DNA from: Actinomycetota bacterium
GTDB lineage: Bacteria; Actinomycetota; Acidimicrobiia; Acidimicrobiales; Ilumatobacteraceae
Assembly (NCBI GenBank): GCA_030685215.1
Contig: JAUXQB010000229.1
Span: forward strand, 1 to 37,997
Length of the DNA stretch: 37,997 nt
Reading direction: 5' to 3'
Made by a program: the position numbers and the translations under genes. Below are positions 1-11,096 of the stretch, one piece after another. Under the pieces are notes generated by a model that saw nothing but the letters and a program-made list of their open reading frames with translations, was not told the origin of the DNA and ran no database searches. How positions within the stretch are numbered: the stretch's first letter is position 1; every line of letters begins with the position of its first letter.

Positions 1-1
1 C

Positions 2-652
<651 letters not shown>

Positions 653-667
653 TCGACCTGGCCCCGA

Positions 668-1999
668 GTGACCCGCCGCCGACCCGCCTACCCGCTGCCC
701 ACGGTGTGGTTCGCCGCGCTCGTGGCCGTGTCGGGGCTGGCGCTGTTCGCGTGGCCGGGGCGCAGCTGGTCGGCGCTGCTGGTGGTGGAGCTGGTGCTGC
801 TGGTCGCGTTCGTCGCCGACGCGGCGCTGTGCGTGGCGCCGCATCGCATCGATGTGCAGCGCGAGCTCGACGAGTCGGTCACCCTCGGCGAGACGACGGT
901 GCTCACGTGGATCATCGCGAACCGAGCCACGAGAGCGGCGCGCGTCATCGTCACCGACGCGCTGTGGCCAAGCCTGCAGGCCGACCGCCGCCGCGTCGCC
1001 ACCACCTTGCGCAGCGGCGCACGTCTCCGTTCGAGGACCGACCTGCACCCCACCCGTCGCGGGCGTTTCCCACTGCGCGACGTGACCGTGCGGGTGGAGG
1101 GGCCGCTGCGGCTGGCCAGCCGTCAGGCCACCCGCGCGCTCGAAGGAGGCCTGCGCGTGATGCCCGCGTACCCGAGTCGCGAAGAGGTGCAGCGGCGCAT
1201 CCGGGTGCCGCGGGTGCTGGAGGTCGGCCTGCGCAGCATCCGCACCAGCGGCGGAGGCACCGAGTTCGACCAGCTGCGCGACTTCCGGCCCGACGACGAG
1301 TTCCGTCGCATCGACTGGCCCGCCACCGTGCGCCTGCAGCGGCCGATCGTGAAGCAGTACCGGGCGGAGCGCAACCAGAACGTGGTGCTGCTGCTCGACA
1401 ACGGGCGCGTGATGGCCGGCACCGTGGGTGGCGTGCCGCGCGTGGAGCACGCGATGGATGCCGTGCTGGGGGTGGTGCAGACCGCCACCAAGCTGGGCGA
1501 CCGGGTGGGCATGCTCGCGTTCGACCGGCAGGTGCGCAGCATCCTGGTTCCGACGAACTCGAAGAGTCAGCTCGGGCGTGCCGCCGAGGCGATGTACCTG
1601 CTCGAGTCCGACTACAGCGAGAGTGCGTACATGGTCGCCTTCCACCACGCCACGGCTCGCTTCCGCCGCCGGTCGCTCTACATCGTGCTCACCGACCTGG
1701 TCGAGGCCGTCGTCGAGCAGGCGCTGCTGCCCGCGCTGCCCGTGCTCACTCGTCGCCACCTCGTGGTGGTGGCCGCGGTGCAGGACCCGGCCGTGAAGGA
1801 GTGGGCGGCGGGCGGCGCGCACCAGTGGGCGAGCGAGGCCTACCGCGAGGCTGCAGCCGTGAACGCGATGCACCAGCGCGGTCGGGCGACGGCTCGCCTG
1901 CGCGCCGCCGGCGCGATCGTGGTCGACGCCGAGCCGGGCACGCTCGCCACCGAGCTCGTCGACACCTACCTGATGCTCAAGGCCAGCGGCCGCCTCTGA
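668..1999 (+). CDS. DUF58 domain-containing protein
   Basis: A 443-aa protein with a GTG start at 668, 15 bp after the MoxR stop. Two hydrophobic segments near residues 10-50 suggest an N-terminal membrane hairpin. The DUF58 signature is clear in the middle (GGGTEFDQLRDFRPDDEFRR, then IDWPATVRLQRPIVKQY and ERNQNVVLLLD). DUF58 proteins have a von Willebrand A-like fold. Here the segment after LLLD reads NGRVM rather than D-x-S-x-S, so the metal site looks weakened. The pairing with MoxR directly upstream is the usual arrangement for this family, and the two probably form one operon. The biological substrate is not known. Confidence 0.92.
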   Translation: MTRRRPAYPLPTVWFAALVAVSGLALFAWPGRSWSALLVVELVLLVAFVADAALCVAPHRIDVQRELDESVTLGETTVLTWIIANRATRAARVIVTDALWPSLQADRRRVATTLRSGARLRSRTDLHPTRRGRFPLRDVTVRVEGPLRLASRQATRALEGGLRVMPAYPSREEVQRRIRVPRVLEVGLRSIRTSGGGTEFDQLRDFRPDDEFRRIDWPATVRLQRPIVKQYRAERNQNVVLLLDNGRVMAGTVGGVPRVEHAMDAVLGVVQTATKLGDRVGMLAFDRQVRSILVPTNSKSQLGRAAEAMYLLESDYSESAYMVAFHHATARFRRRSLYIVLTDLVEAVVEQALLPALPVLTRRHLVVVAAVQDPAVKEWAAGGAHQWASEAYREAAAVNAMHQRGRATARLRAAGAIVVDAEPGTLATELVDTYLMLKASGRL

Positions 2000-2005
2000 G
2001 TCCTG

Positions 2006-2093
2006 TCCGAGGCTTTCAACCAGCTGGCCCGCTTCCGAGGCTTTCGGCGGGCAGAACCTGGACGTACGCCTCGGGTTGGAGGAGAGCCTCGGA
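2006..2093. repeat. 88-bp intergenic repeat with terminal inverted repeats, copy A
   Basis: The left end is TCCGAGGCTTTC (2006-2017) and the right end is GAGAGCCTCGGA (2082-2093), an 11-of-12 inverted match. Two more CCGAGG motifs lie inside, direct at 2035 and inverted at 2068-2074. The reverse complement of 26347-26434 is the same length and aligns across the whole element. It fills almost all of the gap between the convergent DUF58 and SpoIIM genes, so it could act as a bidirectional terminator or be a small mobile palindromic element. Confidence 0.85.
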
Positions 2094-2099
2094 CCGGGG

Positions 2100-3092
2100 T
2101 CAGGTGGGGGCGTCGGGGGAGTACTGCTCGCGGCCTTCGCGGCGGAGGCGCACCGCGTAGACGATGGTCCAGCCCCAGAACGCGGCGAAGACCACCACGC
2201 CGATGCCGATGCGCAGCGAGGTGGGCCACGGGCGCCCGGTGACGAAGCCTTCGACCACGGCGGCCATGAGGAACGCGACGACCAGGCCGACCAGCACGCT
2301 GCCCGCGCGTCGCGCCTCGTCGGTGATGGCGTTGAAACGAGGTCGATCGCCGGGGTCGATGATGGCCCACCCGATGCGCAGCCCTGCCGCGCCCGCGACG
2401 ATGACGGCCGACAACTCCAACAGCCCGTGCGGCAGGATGAGCCCCCAGAACTTGTCGGCCTGGCCCGCGTGCGTGAACAGCCCGCCCGCCATGCCGACGT
2501 TGGCGCCGTTCCACGCGAGCAGCGCAGCGGTGACGACGCAGAGCAGCGCACCGGATGCGAACGCGAGGAAGCCGACGCGGATGTTGTTGAAGAACACCTG
2601 AGTCGCGAAGTTCTGTGACGGCTGGTTCGAGTAGTACTCCTCGAAGTCCTGCTCGATGTACTGCTGGCCGGCACCGTCGGGCGCGGCCACGTCGAACGCG
2701 GTGGGCGACACGGACAGCCAGATCTGGAACGCCGCCCACGGGACGAGGGTGAGCAGCGCGGCGACGAGGATGTAGCGGCGCAACGAGTAGATGGCGGCGG
2801 GGAACGTGAGCGTGGCGAACTGCACCACACCGCGCCGCACTTCGGTGTCGCGTTGACCGTAGAGCACGCCGTGCGCATCGCTCACCAGCAGCGTGAGCCG
2901 GTTGACCACGGCCGAGTCGGCTGCGTACTCGACGCGGGCGTTGGCCAGGTTGGCGCCGGTGCTCTGGTAGAGGTGCACCATCTCGTCGAGTTCGTCGGGC
3001 GTCACCTGCGTGACCTTGCGGGCTCGCTCGGTGAGCTGCTGCAGTCGCCACCAGCCGCCTTGATTCGCCGCCACGAACGCATCGATGTCCAC
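2100..3092 (-). CDS. SpoIIM (stage II sporulation protein M)-like integral membrane protein
   Basis: A 330-aa protein starting with GTG at 3092. A cytoplasmic helical N-terminus (about residues 1-95) is followed by hydrophobic segments near 100-125, 185-215, 225-255 and 270-310. The segments SLRRYILVAALLTLVP, NNIRVGFLAFASGALLC and ILPHGLLELSAVIVAGAAGL match the SpoIIM/DUF95 membrane family. In non-sporulating actinobacteria this family sits beside RDD, DUF58 and MoxR genes, as it does here, and its function there is not established. It is divergent from the RDD gene, 23 bp away, and convergent with DUF58. Confidence 0.9.
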   Translation of the reverse strand: MDIDAFVAANQGGWWRLQQLTERARKVTQVTPDELDEMVHLYQSTGANLANARVEYAADSAVVNRLTLLVSDAHGVLYGQRDTEVRRGVVQFATLTFPAAIYSLRRYILVAALLTLVPWAAFQIWLSVSPTAFDVAAPDGAGQQYIEQDFEEYYSNQPSQNFATQVFFNNIRVGFLAFASGALLCVVTAALLAWNGANVGMAGGLFTHAGQADKFWGLILPHGLLELSAVIVAGAAGLRIGWAIIDPGDRPRFNAITDEARRAGSVLVGLVVAFLMAAVVEGFVTGRPWPTSLRIGIGVVVFAAFWGWTIVYAVRLRREGREQYSPDAPT

Positions 3093-3100
3093 TGCCTGCG

Positions 3101-3107
3101 TAGGGTA
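3101..3107. promoter_or_regulatory. Overlapping divergent -10 boxes shared by the SpoIIM-like and RDD genes
   Basis: The 7-bp sequence TAGGGTA holds a TANNNT box on each strand: TAGGGT on plus (3101-3106) and TACCCT on minus (3107-3102). Each box ends exactly 9 nt before its start codon, the RDD ATG at 3116 and the SpoIIM-like GTG at 3092. No Shine-Dalgarno fits in either 9-nt gap. This is a sequence-based promoter prediction with no mapped start site. Confidence 0.6.
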
Positions 3108-3115
3108 CTGGACCG

Positions 3116-3898
3116 ATGGATGGCATCGTCACCCCCGAAGCGGTCGTGCTCGATGTGGAGACCGCGGGTGTCGCGTCGAGGGTGTTCTCGGGCATCATCG
3201 ACTTCGCCATCCAGATCGCGATGCTGTGGATCGGTGCGCTGGTATTGACCATCGTCGGCGCCGCGGATCCGTCGTCGCTCAACACCGGCACCGCACTGCT
3301 GGTCGCGCTGGTGCTGATGGGATATCCGGTCATCTCCGAGACGCTGATGCGCGGCCGCACCGTGGGCAAGCGTGCGATGGGGCTGCGTGCCGTCACCGTC
3401 GAGGGTGCACCCATCCGCTTCCGGCACGCGATGCTGCGGATGATGGGTGGGCTGGTCGACCGCTACCTCCCGCCCCTCGGGGTCACCGGCACGTTGTTCG
3501 TGATGGGCACTTCGCGCCACCAGCGGGTGGGCGACCTGATCGCGGGCACCATCGTCATCCGCGACCCGGATCGCACGCTGCTGCCGCCGGCGGTGTGGTT
3601 CCCCGTGCCGCCGGGCCTGGAGGCGTTCGCCGCCACCATCAACCCGACGGCGATGACCGACGAGCACTACACGGTGGTGCGGTCGTTCCTCATGCGCAAC
3701 CGCGAGCTGTCGCCCGATGCTCGCTACTCGCTGGCCACCGATCTGGCCGGGCGGATGGCTGTGGTGCTGCAGCACGAGGGAGCGAAGCGGGTGCACCCCG
3801 AGGCCTACCTGCTGTGCGTGATCAGTCGGTATCAGCGACGCAAGTTCCCCGAGCACCAGCCGGCGGCGTGGCTCGCCCCGTCGGCGCGGGTTCGTTGA
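3116..3898 (+). CDS. RDD family membrane protein
   Basis: A 260-aa protein with an RDD domain in about residues 14-155. The first Arg sits in VASRVFSGIIDFAIQI, with the first Asp in IIDF. The conserved TVGKRAMGLRAV motif follows, and the last Asp is in RVGDLIAGTIVIRD. Three hydrophobic segments can be seen near 20-40, 55-75 and 110-130. The C-terminal ~100 residues are soluble. RDD proteins are poorly characterised, with transport or cation/proton exchange proposed for some. The gene is divergent from the SpoIIM-like gene and completes the MoxR-DUF58-SpoIIM-RDD cluster. Confidence 0.92.
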   Translation: MDGIVTPEAVVLDVETAGVASRVFSGIIDFAIQIAMLWIGALVLTIVGAADPSSLNTGTALLVALVLMGYPVISETLMRGRTVGKRAMGLRAVTVEGAPIRFRHAMLRMMGGLVDRYLPPLGVTGTLFVMGTSRHQRVGDLIAGTIVIRDPDRTLLPPAVWFPVPPGLEAFAATINPTAMTDEHYTVVRSFLMRNRELSPDARYSLATDLAGRMAVVLQHEGAKRVHPEAYLLCVISRYQRRKFPEHQPAAWLAPSARVR

Positions 3899-3936
3899 CG
3901 AACGTGCATCGCCGCGGCAACCCGGCCGCGCGTTCG

Positions 3937-3942
3937 TAGCCT
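3937..3942 (+). promoter_or_regulatory. TAGCCT -10 box, likely leaderless start of the cysteine desulfurase
   Basis: TAGCCT ends 6 nt before the ATG at 3949 and no Shine-Dalgarno lies between. This spacing would put the transcript start on or next to the start codon. It is a prediction from motif and spacing only. Confidence 0.5.
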
Positions 3943-3948
3943 GTTCCC

Positions 3949-5103
3949 ATGTCCGGCTACACCTACCTCGATCATGCGGCCACCACGCCCATGCGCGCGG
4001 AGGCGGTGGCGGCGATGCTGCCGCACCTGTCGGAGCACTACGCCAATCCGTCGGGTTCGCACCGCTTCGCTCGAGAGGCCCGCAAGGCCATCGACGACGC
4101 TCGCGAAGTGGTCGCCGAAGTGGTGGGCTGCCGACCGGGTGAGGTGGTGTTCACCGGCGGTGGCACGGAAGCCGACAACACCGCGGTGCTGGGCACCGTT
4201 GCTCGTCGCGGTGGCACGGCGCTGTGCCCGGCGGCCGAGCACCATGCGGTGTTGGAGAGCGTGCACCGCGTGCACGGTGTGGTGGTGGGCACCACCCGCA
4301 CCGGCGCCGTCGATCTCGAGGCGTTGGCGTTCGCGCTCGACACCACGCCCGACGTGACGCTGGTGAGCGTGATGACCATCAACAACGAGGTCGGCTCGGT
4401 GAACGACATCGCGGCCGTGGCGCAGGTGGTGCGCCGCCATGCACCGACGGCGGTGTTGCACACCGATGCGGTGCAGGCGCCGTGCTGGCTCGACCTGCGC
4501 ACGGTCACACCGCACGTGCAGTACCTGTCGTTGTCGGCGCACAAGTTCGGCGGGCCGAAGGGTGTGGGTGTGCTGGTGGTCCGCGACGGCGCCAGCTTCC
4601 AGCCCTCCATCATCGGTGGCGGGCAGGAGCGCGAACGGCGTAGTGGCACGCACAACGTGGCCGGCATCGTGGCCATGGCCGAGGCGTTGCGCCTCACCGA
4701 CGCGGAACGACCGGCCGAGCTGGTGCGACTCGCCGCGCTGCGCGACCGCCTGGTCGACCGGTTGCTGGCCGAGTTGCCGGGCGTGCACGAAACGGTGCAG
4801 CGCGAGCACAAGGTTGCCGGCTCCGCGCACCTGTGCATCGAAGGCATCGAGAACGAGGCGCTGCTGTTCCTGCTCGACGAGGCCGGCGTGTGCGCCAGTG
4901 CAGCGTCGGCCTGTGCGGCGGGTGCGATGGAGCCGTCGCACGTGCTGGCGGCGATGGGCGTGCCGATCGAGCTCGCCCGTGGCGCGGTGCGCCTCACGCT
5001 CGGGACGGCGAGCACCGCGGCCGACGTGGAGCGTGGCGCCGACGTGATCGTGCACGCGGTGCATCAGCTGCGCCGCGACCAGCCGGTCGGAGTGGCGACA
5101 TGA
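3949..5103 (+). CDS. Cysteine desulfurase (NifS/IscS family)
   Basis: A 384-aa PLP enzyme of class V aminotransferase fold that removes sulfur from L-cysteine and passes a persulfide to acceptors. The N-terminus has YLDHAATTPM and NPSGSH. The Schiff-base Lys is K199 in SLSAHKFGGPKG. GGGQERERRSGTHN is the usual conserved block. The persulfide-forming Cys is C322 in SACAAGAMEPSHVLAAMG. Length is normal for the family. The stop overlaps the start of mnmA (ATGA), so the two are very probably co-translated, and the enzyme is likely the sulfur donor for MnmA-dependent tRNA thiolation. A wider role in Fe-S cluster assembly is also possible. Confidence 0.95.
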   Translation: MSGYTYLDHAATTPMRAEAVAAMLPHLSEHYANPSGSHRFAREARKAIDDAREVVAEVVGCRPGEVVFTGGGTEADNTAVLGTVARRGGTALCPAAEHHAVLESVHRVHGVVVGTTRTGAVDLEALAFALDTTPDVTLVSVMTINNEVGSVNDIAAVAQVVRRHAPTAVLHTDAVQAPCWLDLRTVTPHVQYLSLSAHKFGGPKGVGVLVVRDGASFQPSIIGGGQERERRSGTHNVAGIVAMAEALRLTDAERPAELVRLAALRDRLVDRLLAELPGVHETVQREHKVAGSAHLCIEGIENEALLFLLDEAGVCASAASACAAGAMEPSHVLAAMGVPIELARGAVRLTLGTASTAADVERGADVIVHAVHQLRRDQPVGVAT

Positions 5104-6155
5104 AGGTGCTGATGGCGTTGAGCGGCGGCGTCGACTCGTCGGTGGCCGCGGCCGAACTGCTCCGCGACGGGCACGAGGTGGTGGGCATCACCATGCGTCT
5201 GTGGGGCGGCGAGAGCGACACCGGCTGCTGTTCCGTGGCCGACGTCGACGACGCGCGTCGTGTGGCGCAGCAGCTGGGCATCGACCATCTGGTGTTCAAC
5301 TTCACCGACGACTTCGACGAGCACGTGGTGGCGCCCTACGTGCAGGCGCATCGCGAAGGGCTCACCCCGAACCCGTGCATCGAGTGCAACCGCCACCTCA
5401 AGTTCCACCGGCTCAGCGAACGTGCCGACCTGCTCGGCTTCGATGCGGTGGCCACCGGGCACCATGCGCGCATCGTCGAGCACGAGGGCGTGCGCTACGT
5501 GGCTCGCGGCGAAGACCCGGCGAAGGACCAGAGCTACGTGGTGCACATGCTGCCGCAGCGCGAGCTGGCGCGCACGCTGTTCCCCATCGGGCACCTCACC
5601 AAGGCGCAGGTGCGCGAGCGGGCTACGGGCATGGGGCTGCGCACCGCCGACAAGCCCGACAGCCAGGACGTGTGCTTCATCACGCACGACGGTGGCCGCA
5701 CCGCGTTCCTCGGCAGCCGCATCCCCTTCCGTCCGGCCACGGTCGTCGACGCCACCGATGGTTCACCGGTCGGTCGGGTGGAGAGCATCGAGATGGTCAC
5801 GCTCGGTCAGCGTCGGGGGCTCGGGCTCCCGGGTGGCGGCCCGAAGACGTACGTCGTCGATATCGATCACGCTGCTGCGGTGGTCACGGTCGGCGACGAG
5901 TCGCTGCTGCAGACCGAGTCGCTGCAGGCACATCAGGTCGCGTGGGCGCACCGACCCGTGCAGGGTCGCGTGCTCGTGCAGAGCAGCGCGCACGGCGTGC
6001 CCGCGGCTGCAACCATCTTCCTGCCGGCCGACGACAACGGGTCGCGGGTGCACCTGCGCTGGGACGAGCCACAGCGGCGGGTGGCGCCGGGGCAGAGCGT
6101 GGTGTTCTACGACCCGACCGACACGTTCGTGCTCGGCGGCGGCATCGCCCGCTGA
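5100..6155 (+). CDS. mnmA: tRNA-specific 2-thiouridylase MnmA
   Basis: A 351-aa protein that makes 2-thiouridine at the wobble position of Lys, Glu and Gln tRNAs, using ATP and relayed sulfur. The PP-loop SGGVDSS lies at residues 8-14. The two catalytic cysteines are C93 (NPCIECN) and C192 (DSQDVCFI). The central domain keeps KPDSQD and LGQRRGLGLPGG, and the C-terminal beta-barrel ends at FVLGGGIAR. The ATG at 5100 overlaps the TGA of the cysteine desulfurase. No features are out of the ordinary. Confidence 0.97.
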   Translation: MKVLMALSGGVDSSVAAAELLRDGHEVVGITMRLWGGESDTGCCSVADVDDARRVAQQLGIDHLVFNFTDDFDEHVVAPYVQAHREGLTPNPCIECNRHLKFHRLSERADLLGFDAVATGHHARIVEHEGVRYVARGEDPAKDQSYVVHMLPQRELARTLFPIGHLTKAQVRERATGMGLRTADKPDSQDVCFITHDGGRTAFLGSRIPFRPATVVDATDGSPVGRVESIEMVTLGQRRGLGLPGGGPKTYVVDIDHAAAVVTVGDESLLQTESLQAHQVAWAHRPVQGRVLVQSSAHGVPAAATIFLPADDNGSRVHLRWDEPQRRVAPGQSVVFYDPTDTFVLGGGIAR

Positions 6156-6177
6156 CGCTGCCCGGCGCCTGGGCCGA

Positions 6178-7095
6178 TCACTCCACCGGCACGTTGGCGC
6201 CGGCGAGGGCTCGCAGCGCACGACCCGGGCGCAGCGGGGCCACCAACAGCGACTGCACGTGCAACGCCTTCCCCTTCGGCTCGGCGGCGGTGGCGGGCAA
6301 CACGGCGAGCACCATCTCGCGCACGCTGATCTCGACCGCGTGGCCGGCGGCCGGACCGGTGAAGTCGGCGGCCTGTGTGTTCGCCGGGGCGAGGCGGGCC
6401 AGTGCGACGTTGGCGCGAGGGATGAGCAGGGTCTCGCCCAGCGCGACGTGGTCGTGCACCACGACGCCGGCCGGGACCAGCACCAGCCAACGCCGTGAGA
6501 AGCGGTGGAAGCGCCGGCCGAGCAGCCAGCCGAGTGCGCCGGCGGCCACCGCGGACAGCAGCCCGAGCGGCCATTGCTGCGCGCCGACGAGCAGCACGGC
6601 AGCCAAGGTGAGGGCACACCAGACCAGCCACGACAGACCCATCGGCAGCAGCAGTGCCGCGGGCACGCGCAGCGGCAACCGGCGTTCGTCGCCGTAGGCC
6701 GCCGCCTGCGCGAACGCTTCGGCGGTCTCGGCGGACAACGCGACGAGCGTGGCGAGCAGCGACAGCGCCAGTGCCACGGTGCCCCAGAGCGGCGCGCCGA
6801 GCACCAGCGCCGCGACTGCTGCGGGTACCGCGAGTGGCAGCACCACACGCACCACGGTGAGCCCCACGGGGCCCGGGACGACCTCGCTGATGACGACGGC
6901 GCACACGAGCACCGCCCACGCGGCGATGGCCACGTTGCCCGCCCACGACGTGCGCTGTTCGCCGGCGTCGGCGATGGCGAGCGCCATCGCTGCCGCGAGG
7001 GCGACGGTGCACACGCGCAGCGCCCACAGGAACGAGCGGGGAGTGACGGCGGTGCTGGTGTTCATCGGCACTGGAACAGATTTGTCGGACGGCAC
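6178..7095 (-). CDS. Hypothetical multi-pass membrane protein
   Basis: I do not recognise this 305-aa protein. About residues 20-215 contain six or more hydrophobic segments. The last ~90 residues are soluble and include VLVPAGVVVHDHVALGETLL, which may form a beta-rich PH-like domain. Two starts are possible: GTG at 7095 or ATG at 7065. A TACGTT box on the minus strand (about 7107-7112) lies 11 nt before the GTG, which favours the longer form. It is convergent with mnmA (22-bp gap) and divergent from the MetE-like gene. Function unknown. Confidence 0.75.
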   Translation of the reverse strand: MPSDKSVPVPMNTSTAVTPRSFLWALRVCTVALAAAMALAIADAGEQRTSWAGNVAIAAWAVLVCAVVISEVVPGPVGLTVVRVVLPLAVPAAVAALVLGAPLWGTVALALSLLATLVALSAETAEAFAQAAAYGDERRLPLRVPAALLLPMGLSWLVWCALTLAAVLLVGAQQWPLGLLSAVAAGALGWLLGRRFHRFSRRWLVLVPAGVVVHDHVALGETLLIPRANVALARLAPANTQAADFTGPAAGHAVEISVREMVLAVLPATAAEPKGKALHVQSLLVAPLRPGRALRALAGANVPVE

Positions 7096-7222
7096 CGCAT
7101 CAGGCCAACGTATCTGCAGTTCCCACGCTTCGAATCAGTTCACGGCGAGGTGGAACGATGGCACCACACGGTTCTCGTCACTGAAACAGATCGATCACAC
7201 AGCAGCTCGGAAGGAGGTTCCC

Positions 7223-8230
7223 GTGCACCAGTCGTCGCTCCCCAGCGGCATCGCCACCGGCATCGGGGGCCTCCCGCATCGCGACGCGGCCGAGGCTGCC
7301 GTGTTCGCGCTGCAGCGGATGGAGCTGCCCGCCATCCCGGTGCTGCCGCGTCGGTCGCCGGCCGAAGGTTCCATCACGCAGGCGATGGTCGGCATGCAGG
7401 GCATCACCGTGGGTCAGTACGGCAGCATCGCGGTCGACGTCAACAAGGTCGACCCGTTGGCGCCCGTCGTCACCGACCTCGACCACGATGCGTTCGTCGG
7501 GTTCCGGTCGTTCCTGGAACACGCGCAGGCGGCCGGTCACGAGGGGCCGGTGAAGTGGCAGTTCGTCGGTCCGGTCACCTTCGGCATCGCGCTCATGCGG
7601 GCCGGGGTGCCGATGAGCGAGGCGTTCGAGGCTGCCGTCCGCTGCGTGCGCACACGTCTGCAGCACCTCCTCGACGCGGTGGCCGTCGCCCTGCCGCACA
7701 GCCAACAGGTGGTGTTCATCGAGGAGCCGTCGTTGGCCGAGCTGATGCAGCCCGGGTTCCCCATCGCCCCCGACACGGCCATCGACCTGGTGTCGGGCGC
7801 GCTCGCGGTGGTGGAGACGTCGGCGATGTCGGGCCTGCACGTGTGCGGCCTGGGCGACATCCCCTCGCTGCTCGCCGCCGGTCCGGCCGTCCTCTCGCTG
7901 CCGGTGCGTCCGGAAGTGGCCGAGTCGTCGGGCTACCTGATGCGCTTCATGGAGCAGGGTGGCTACGTCGCGTGGGGGGTCGTGCCCACGTCGGGTCCCA
8001 TCGTCACGTCGGCCGAGCGACCGTGGCGTCAGCTGTGCGCGCTGTGGTGCGAGCTGGTGCAACGTGGTGCAGACCCCACACTGTTGCGCCAGCAGGCCAT
8101 CGTCACGCCCGAGTGCGGGCTGGCCTCGCACTCGCCGGCCGTGGCCGCACGCGTGCACGGCTTCGCGGCCGAGGTCGGCCGCCGTGTGCGCGACCAGGCC
8201 ACCGCGTCGCGCTGGGTGCTCGGCGCCTGA
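7223..8230 (+). CDS. MetE C-terminal-like (UROD/MetE fold) protein, putative methionine synthase family
   Basis: The GTG at 7223 is chosen because a near-perfect Shine-Dalgarno (AAGGAGG, 7211-7217) lies just upstream; the frame is open further upstream but shows no homology there. The 335-aa product begins with TGIGGLPHRDAAEAAVFAL, as in actinobacterial MetE-like proteins. Residues matching three zinc ligands of cobalamin-independent methionine synthase are visible: H206 and C208 in GLHVCGLGD, and C298 in VTPECGLAS. A glutamate (E231 or E234) may be the fourth. It corresponds to the C-terminal barrel only, since the N-terminal MetE domain is absent. A methyl transfer to a thiol is plausible; the actual substrate is unknown. 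Confidence 0.85.
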   Translation: MHQSSLPSGIATGIGGLPHRDAAEAAVFALQRMELPAIPVLPRRSPAEGSITQAMVGMQGITVGQYGSIAVDVNKVDPLAPVVTDLDHDAFVGFRSFLEHAQAAGHEGPVKWQFVGPVTFGIALMRAGVPMSEAFEAAVRCVRTRLQHLLDAVAVALPHSQQVVFIEEPSLAELMQPGFPIAPDTAIDLVSGALAVVETSAMSGLHVCGLGDIPSLLAAGPAVLSLPVRPEVAESSGYLMRFMEQGGYVAWGVVPTSGPIVTSAERPWRQLCALWCELVQRGADPTLLRQQAIVTPECGLASHSPAVAARVHGFAAEVGRRVRDQATASRWVLGA

Positions 8231-8247
8231 CCGGCGCGCGCTCGCCC

Positions 8248-8253
8248 TAAGCT
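8248..8253 (+). promoter_or_regulatory. TAAGCT -10 box before the 203-aa membrane protein
   Basis: TAAGCT ends 7 nt before the ATG at 8261. No ribosome-binding site fits between them, which suggests a leaderless transcript. Confidence 0.5.
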
Positions 8254-8260
8254 CGCCCCG

Positions 8261-8872
8261 ATGAGCGACTTCGGTCAACACCCCAACGTCCCGCCGCCGC
8301 CGCCCTCTGGCGGGCCGTTCAATCCTCCTCCGCCGCCCGTGCTCCACACCCCGCCGCCGGGCTACGGGCCGCCCGGGTACGCTCCGGTCGGACCCGCCGG
8401 ATACCCGCTGGTCACCGCCGACAGCACCGCCGCACGACCTCGCCCGCAGGTGGCCGTCGGCTCGTTGCTGCTCATCATCGGTGGCGTGCTGCTCATCATC
8501 GGCGCCTTCCTCCCCTGGGCCACCTTCGAGCTGAGCATCATCGACGTCGAGGAGACCATCAACGGCTTCTCGTCCGGCTCGGGCAGCACCCGCGACGGCC
8601 CCATCTTCCTGTTCTTCGGCCTCCTCGCGCTGGGCTTCGGCATCGCGCAGCTCGCGGCGCGTCGCATCCTCGCCGTCGCCATCCTGTCGGTGGTGTTCGG
8701 CGTGTTCGCGTTGATTGCCGCGCTGGGCGAGATCGGCAGCCTCAAGGAGGATCTCGACAGCCTCAACGAGTTCGGCACCGCGTCGCTCGGGCCGGGTCCG
8801 TGGGTCATGCTCGTCGGCGCAGCAGTGGCACTCGCCGGGGGCATCACGACGCTCGCGAAGCGCCGCCGCTGA
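8261..8872 (+). CDS. Hypothetical proline-rich tetraspan membrane protein
   Basis: A 203-aa protein. The first ~65 residues are a proline/glycine-rich cytoplasmic-type tail (VPPPPPSGGPFNPPPPP). Four hydrophobic segments follow near 67-87, 105-130, 130-155 and 175-198. The loop between the first two contains LPWATFELSIIDVEETINGF, and the C-terminus is KRRR. The layout (Pro-rich tail plus four helices) is common in actinobacterial DUF4190-like or similar small membrane proteins, but I cannot assign a family. The ligA start follows 3 bp after its stop, so the two may be co-transcribed. Confidence 0.8.
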   Translation: MSDFGQHPNVPPPPPSGGPFNPPPPPVLHTPPPGYGPPGYAPVGPAGYPLVTADSTAARPRPQVAVGSLLLIIGGVLLIIGAFLPWATFELSIIDVEETINGFSSGSGSTRDGPIFLFFGLLALGFGIAQLAARRILAVAILSVVFGVFALIAALGEIGSLKEDLDSLNEFGTASLGPGPWVMLVGAAVALAGGITTLAKRRR

Positions 8873-10933
<2,061 letters not shown>

Positions 10934-10948
10934 CCCGGTCGTTGCCCC

Positions 10949-11055
10949 GACCATCCGAGTGTCAGCCGACCATCCGAGTGGCAGCCGACCATCCGAGTGG
11001 CAGCCGTCCATCCGAGTGGCACAAGCACCCCCGTCGGGACGCTGCCACTCGGATG
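10949..11055. repeat. 19-bp repeat array 1: four direct units, core, one inverted unit
   Basis: Units with 19-bp period start at 10949, 10968, 10987 and 11006; the consensus is GACCATCCGAGTGGCAGCC. After a 21-bp core (11022-11042) containing CCCCGTCGGGACG, one unit appears inverted as TGCCACTCGGATG (11043-11055). The reverse complement of this core matches the core of the array at 12548-12694. The array lies between the convergent ligA and ferredoxin genes. The opposing units could form long stems in RNA or DNA. Confidence 0.88.
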
Positions 11056-11096
11056 CATCGCAACGAGACTGTGTGGAGTCGACCCGGCTGTCGGGA

